Assembly: GCA_028289465.1 (NCBI GenBank) | Contig: JANQPM010000119.1 | Location: forward strand, 1-64,000 | Reading direction: 5' to 3' | Length of the DNA stretch: 64,000 bases | From: Lysobacterales bacterium | GTDB taxonomy: Bacteria > Pseudomonadota > Gammaproteobacteria > Xanthomonadales > SZUA-36 | In this document: positions 62,910-64,000 of the stretch, in pieces | Layout of the letters: each line of letters begins with the position of its first letter | Position numbering within the stretch: the first letter of the stretch is position 1 | Made by a program: the position numbers and the translations under genes | Notes under the pieces: generated by a model | Seen by the model: only the letters and a program-made list of their open reading frames with translations | What the model was told of the DNA's origin: nothing | The model's database searches: none

Positions 62910-62970
62910 CGCGGCCGCCGCACAGAAAACGGCATTCAGCGTAAGCCGTGCGCCCATGTCTTTGTTGCGC

Positions 62971-62988
62971 CTGTAGGAGCGCCTTTAG
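62971..62988 (+). repeat. REP half-unit
   Basis: CTGTAGGAGCGCCTTTAG is identical to the left arm of the REP palindrome at 56622, without the partner arm. Confidence 0.7.
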
Positions 62989-63020
62989 CAGTCGGCACAA
63001 TGTACACTGGGCGGTTCTTA

Positions 63021-63069
63021 TGCACAAAAATAGAGCGATTTCATATCCGTTGTGTGCCATAATTGTGCA
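63021..63069 (+). promoter_or_regulatory. glnA: Tandem NtrC-like enhancer sites
   Basis: The 17-mers at 63021-63037 and 63053-63069 match the TGCAC-N7-GTGCA type NtrC site at 12 and 14 of 17 positions (the second reads TGTGCCATAATTGTGCA). They are 32 bases apart (three helical turns) and about 150 bases before the sigma-54 promoter, the usual enhancer layout for glnA. Confidence 0.6.
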
Positions 63070-63199
63070 CGACGGCCTGGACAGGTCGCGGTGATCGATA
63101 CGGTAACCTTAAAGGTCGTTTTCTGCAGCTAATTTCGATTTAAAAGTTGATAATTGCAGTCTTTTTCAGAGTAACAGAACGGACCGGTGTGCGTACGGT

Positions 63200-63215
63200 T
63201 GGCATGAGTTGTGCA
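63200..63215 (+). promoter_or_regulatory. glnA: Sigma-54 promoter of glnA
   Basis: TGGCATG-AGTT-GTGCA has GG and GC elements exactly 10 bases apart, as RpoN promoters need. It lies 46 bases before the start codon. Confidence 0.75.
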
Positions 63216-63261
63216 TAGTTTTAGTGTTTCATTATTTCGCAATCCGTAAGTGAGGAATTCC

Positions 63262-64000
63262 ATGACTGCCGACGCCGTACTCAAACATATTCGTGACGAA
63301 GCATTTGATTTCGTCGACCTGAGGTTCTGCGACACCCTGGGTAAAGAACAACATGTCAGCCTGCCCACCGGGGTCGTTGATGACGATCTGTTTGAAGAAG
63401 GGAAAATGTTCGATGGATCGTCGATATCAGGCTGGAAGGGGATCAATGAATCGGACATGGTCTTGATGCCGGATATCGACAGTGCGGTCGAAGACCCGTT
63501 TTCCGAGCATAAGACGCTGATTTTGCGCTGTGATGTGCTCGAGCCGAATACCATGGAAGGCTACAGCCGCTGTCCGCGCAGTCTGGCCAAGCGCGCGGAA
63601 GCTTACCTGAAGGCCAGCGGCGTTGCGGACCAGGCGTTCTTCGGACCTGAGCCGGAATTTTTCGTTTTCGACGATGTTCGATGGGATGTGTCGATGAAAG
63701 GAGCCGGGTACCGCATCGACAGCCAGGAAGCGGCCTGGAATACCAACCGGCGTTACGAGGACGGCAATACCGGGCATCGGCCTGGAGTCAAGGGCGGTTA
63801 CTTCCCGGTGCCTCCGGTCGATTCGCTGTCCGACCTGCGTGCGACCATCTGCAAAGTGCTGGCCGACCTGGGCGTACCGGTGGAAGTCCATCACCATGAG
63901 GTGGCAACCGCCGGCCAGTGTGAAATCGGGACCCGTTTCAATACCTTGACGCGCAAGGCTGATGAGTTGTTGCTGCTGAAATACGCCGTACACAATACCG
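63262..64000 (+). CDS. glnA: Glutamine synthetase type I, 5' part
   Basis: First 246 codons, cut by the window end. ATG preceded by [27 protein letters not shown], then [13 protein letters not shown], and [20 protein letters not shown] are the beta-grasp and catalytic motifs of GSI, making glutamine from glutamate, ammonia and ATP. The sigma-54 and NtrC-like signals upstream mean nitrogen-limited induction. The adenylylation site Tyr would lie beyond the window. Confidence 0.97.
   Translation, partial: MTADAVLKHIRDEAFDFVDLRFCDTLGKEQHVSLPTGVVDDDLFEEGKMFDGSSISGWKGINESDMVLMPDIDSAVEDPFSEHKTLILRCDVLEPNTMEGYSRCPRSLAKRAEAYLKASGVADQAFFGPEPEFFVFDDVRWDVSMKGAGYRIDSQEAAWNTNRRYEDGNTGHRPGVKGGYFPVPPVDSLSDLRATICKVLADLGVPVEVHHHEVATAGQCEIGTRFNTLTRKADELLLLKYAVHNT

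Larger units (their letters stand above)
62910..63261 (+). other. glnA upstream region
   Basis: 352 bases. Contains half of a REP unit (62971-62988), two NtrC-like sites, a sigma-54 promoter and an AT-rich leader. No gene seen. Confidence 0.6.

Overview
The window reads as a chromosomal segment of a GC-rich gammaproteobacterium. Signs are an RfaH-type elongation factor with an exact ops site, an EPS-associated MarR-like regulator, Sel1/SPOR and OmpA-type envelope proteins, and a glnA with a sigma-54 promoter and NtrC-like sites. No 16S or other strong taxon marker is present, so anything below class is a guess.

Layout. (1) 0.2-2.1 kb, minus strand: a HAMP-only membrane protein, a small unknown protein and a small outer-membrane barrel. 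(2) 2.5-9.5 kb, plus strand: a DUF2238 membrane protein, then a tightly coupled set of a FemAB-like GNAT protein, two cytochromes P450, an SDR, a fatty-acid-hydroxylase-type di-iron enzyme and a methyltransferase resembling the mycobacterial phthiotriolone methyltransferase. This looks like an uncharacterised lipid or metabolite pathway. (3) 9.5-15.7 kb: a RiPP-like cassette with an ABC exporter, an S26-type peptidase with Cys in the Ser position, an HprK-like kinase, a PqqD-like protein, a radical SAM enzyme, a Sel1-SPOR protein and a small divergent precursor-like ORF ending in Ser. (4) 15.9-19.8 kb: an envelope protein in which an OmpA domain appears to interrupt a lamin-tail-like domain, and an AbgT transporter.

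(5) 20.0-52.1 kb: an exopolysaccharide island. It begins beside a 3' fragment of tRNA-Arg(CCU), a typical integration scar, followed by an RfaH homologue, a hairpin plus ops element and the MarR-EPS regulator. The first block makes and transfers nucleotide sugars: a TviB/TviC pair, a WxcM-like fusion with a sugar aminotransferase, a second aminotransferase with a GNAT, an ATP-grasp ligase, a ChbG/HpnK deacetylase, five glycosyltransferases, several acyltransferases, a flippase, a WecA-like initiating transferase and a Wzy/ligase-like protein. A long structured leader separates this from the export block: outer-membrane barrel, Wza-like protein, Wzc-like tyrosine kinase, CpsB-type phosphatase and VpsP-like protein. 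Together these form a Wzx/Wzy-type system. A large secreted C25 (gingipain-like) peptidase follows, behind a leader with a degenerate ops-like site. (6) 56.7-64 kb: housekeeping genes (Fpg-family glycosylase, M14 carboxypeptidase, sorbosone-dehydrogenase-like lipoprotein, PEBP protein, UppP, 5' part of glnA).

Three things cut across the annotation: a family of intergenic hairpins with compensating base changes; many 12-18 bp imperfect tandem duplications at gene ends and starts; and two genes in the polysaccharide operon whose conserved N-termini can only be included by starting at CTG.
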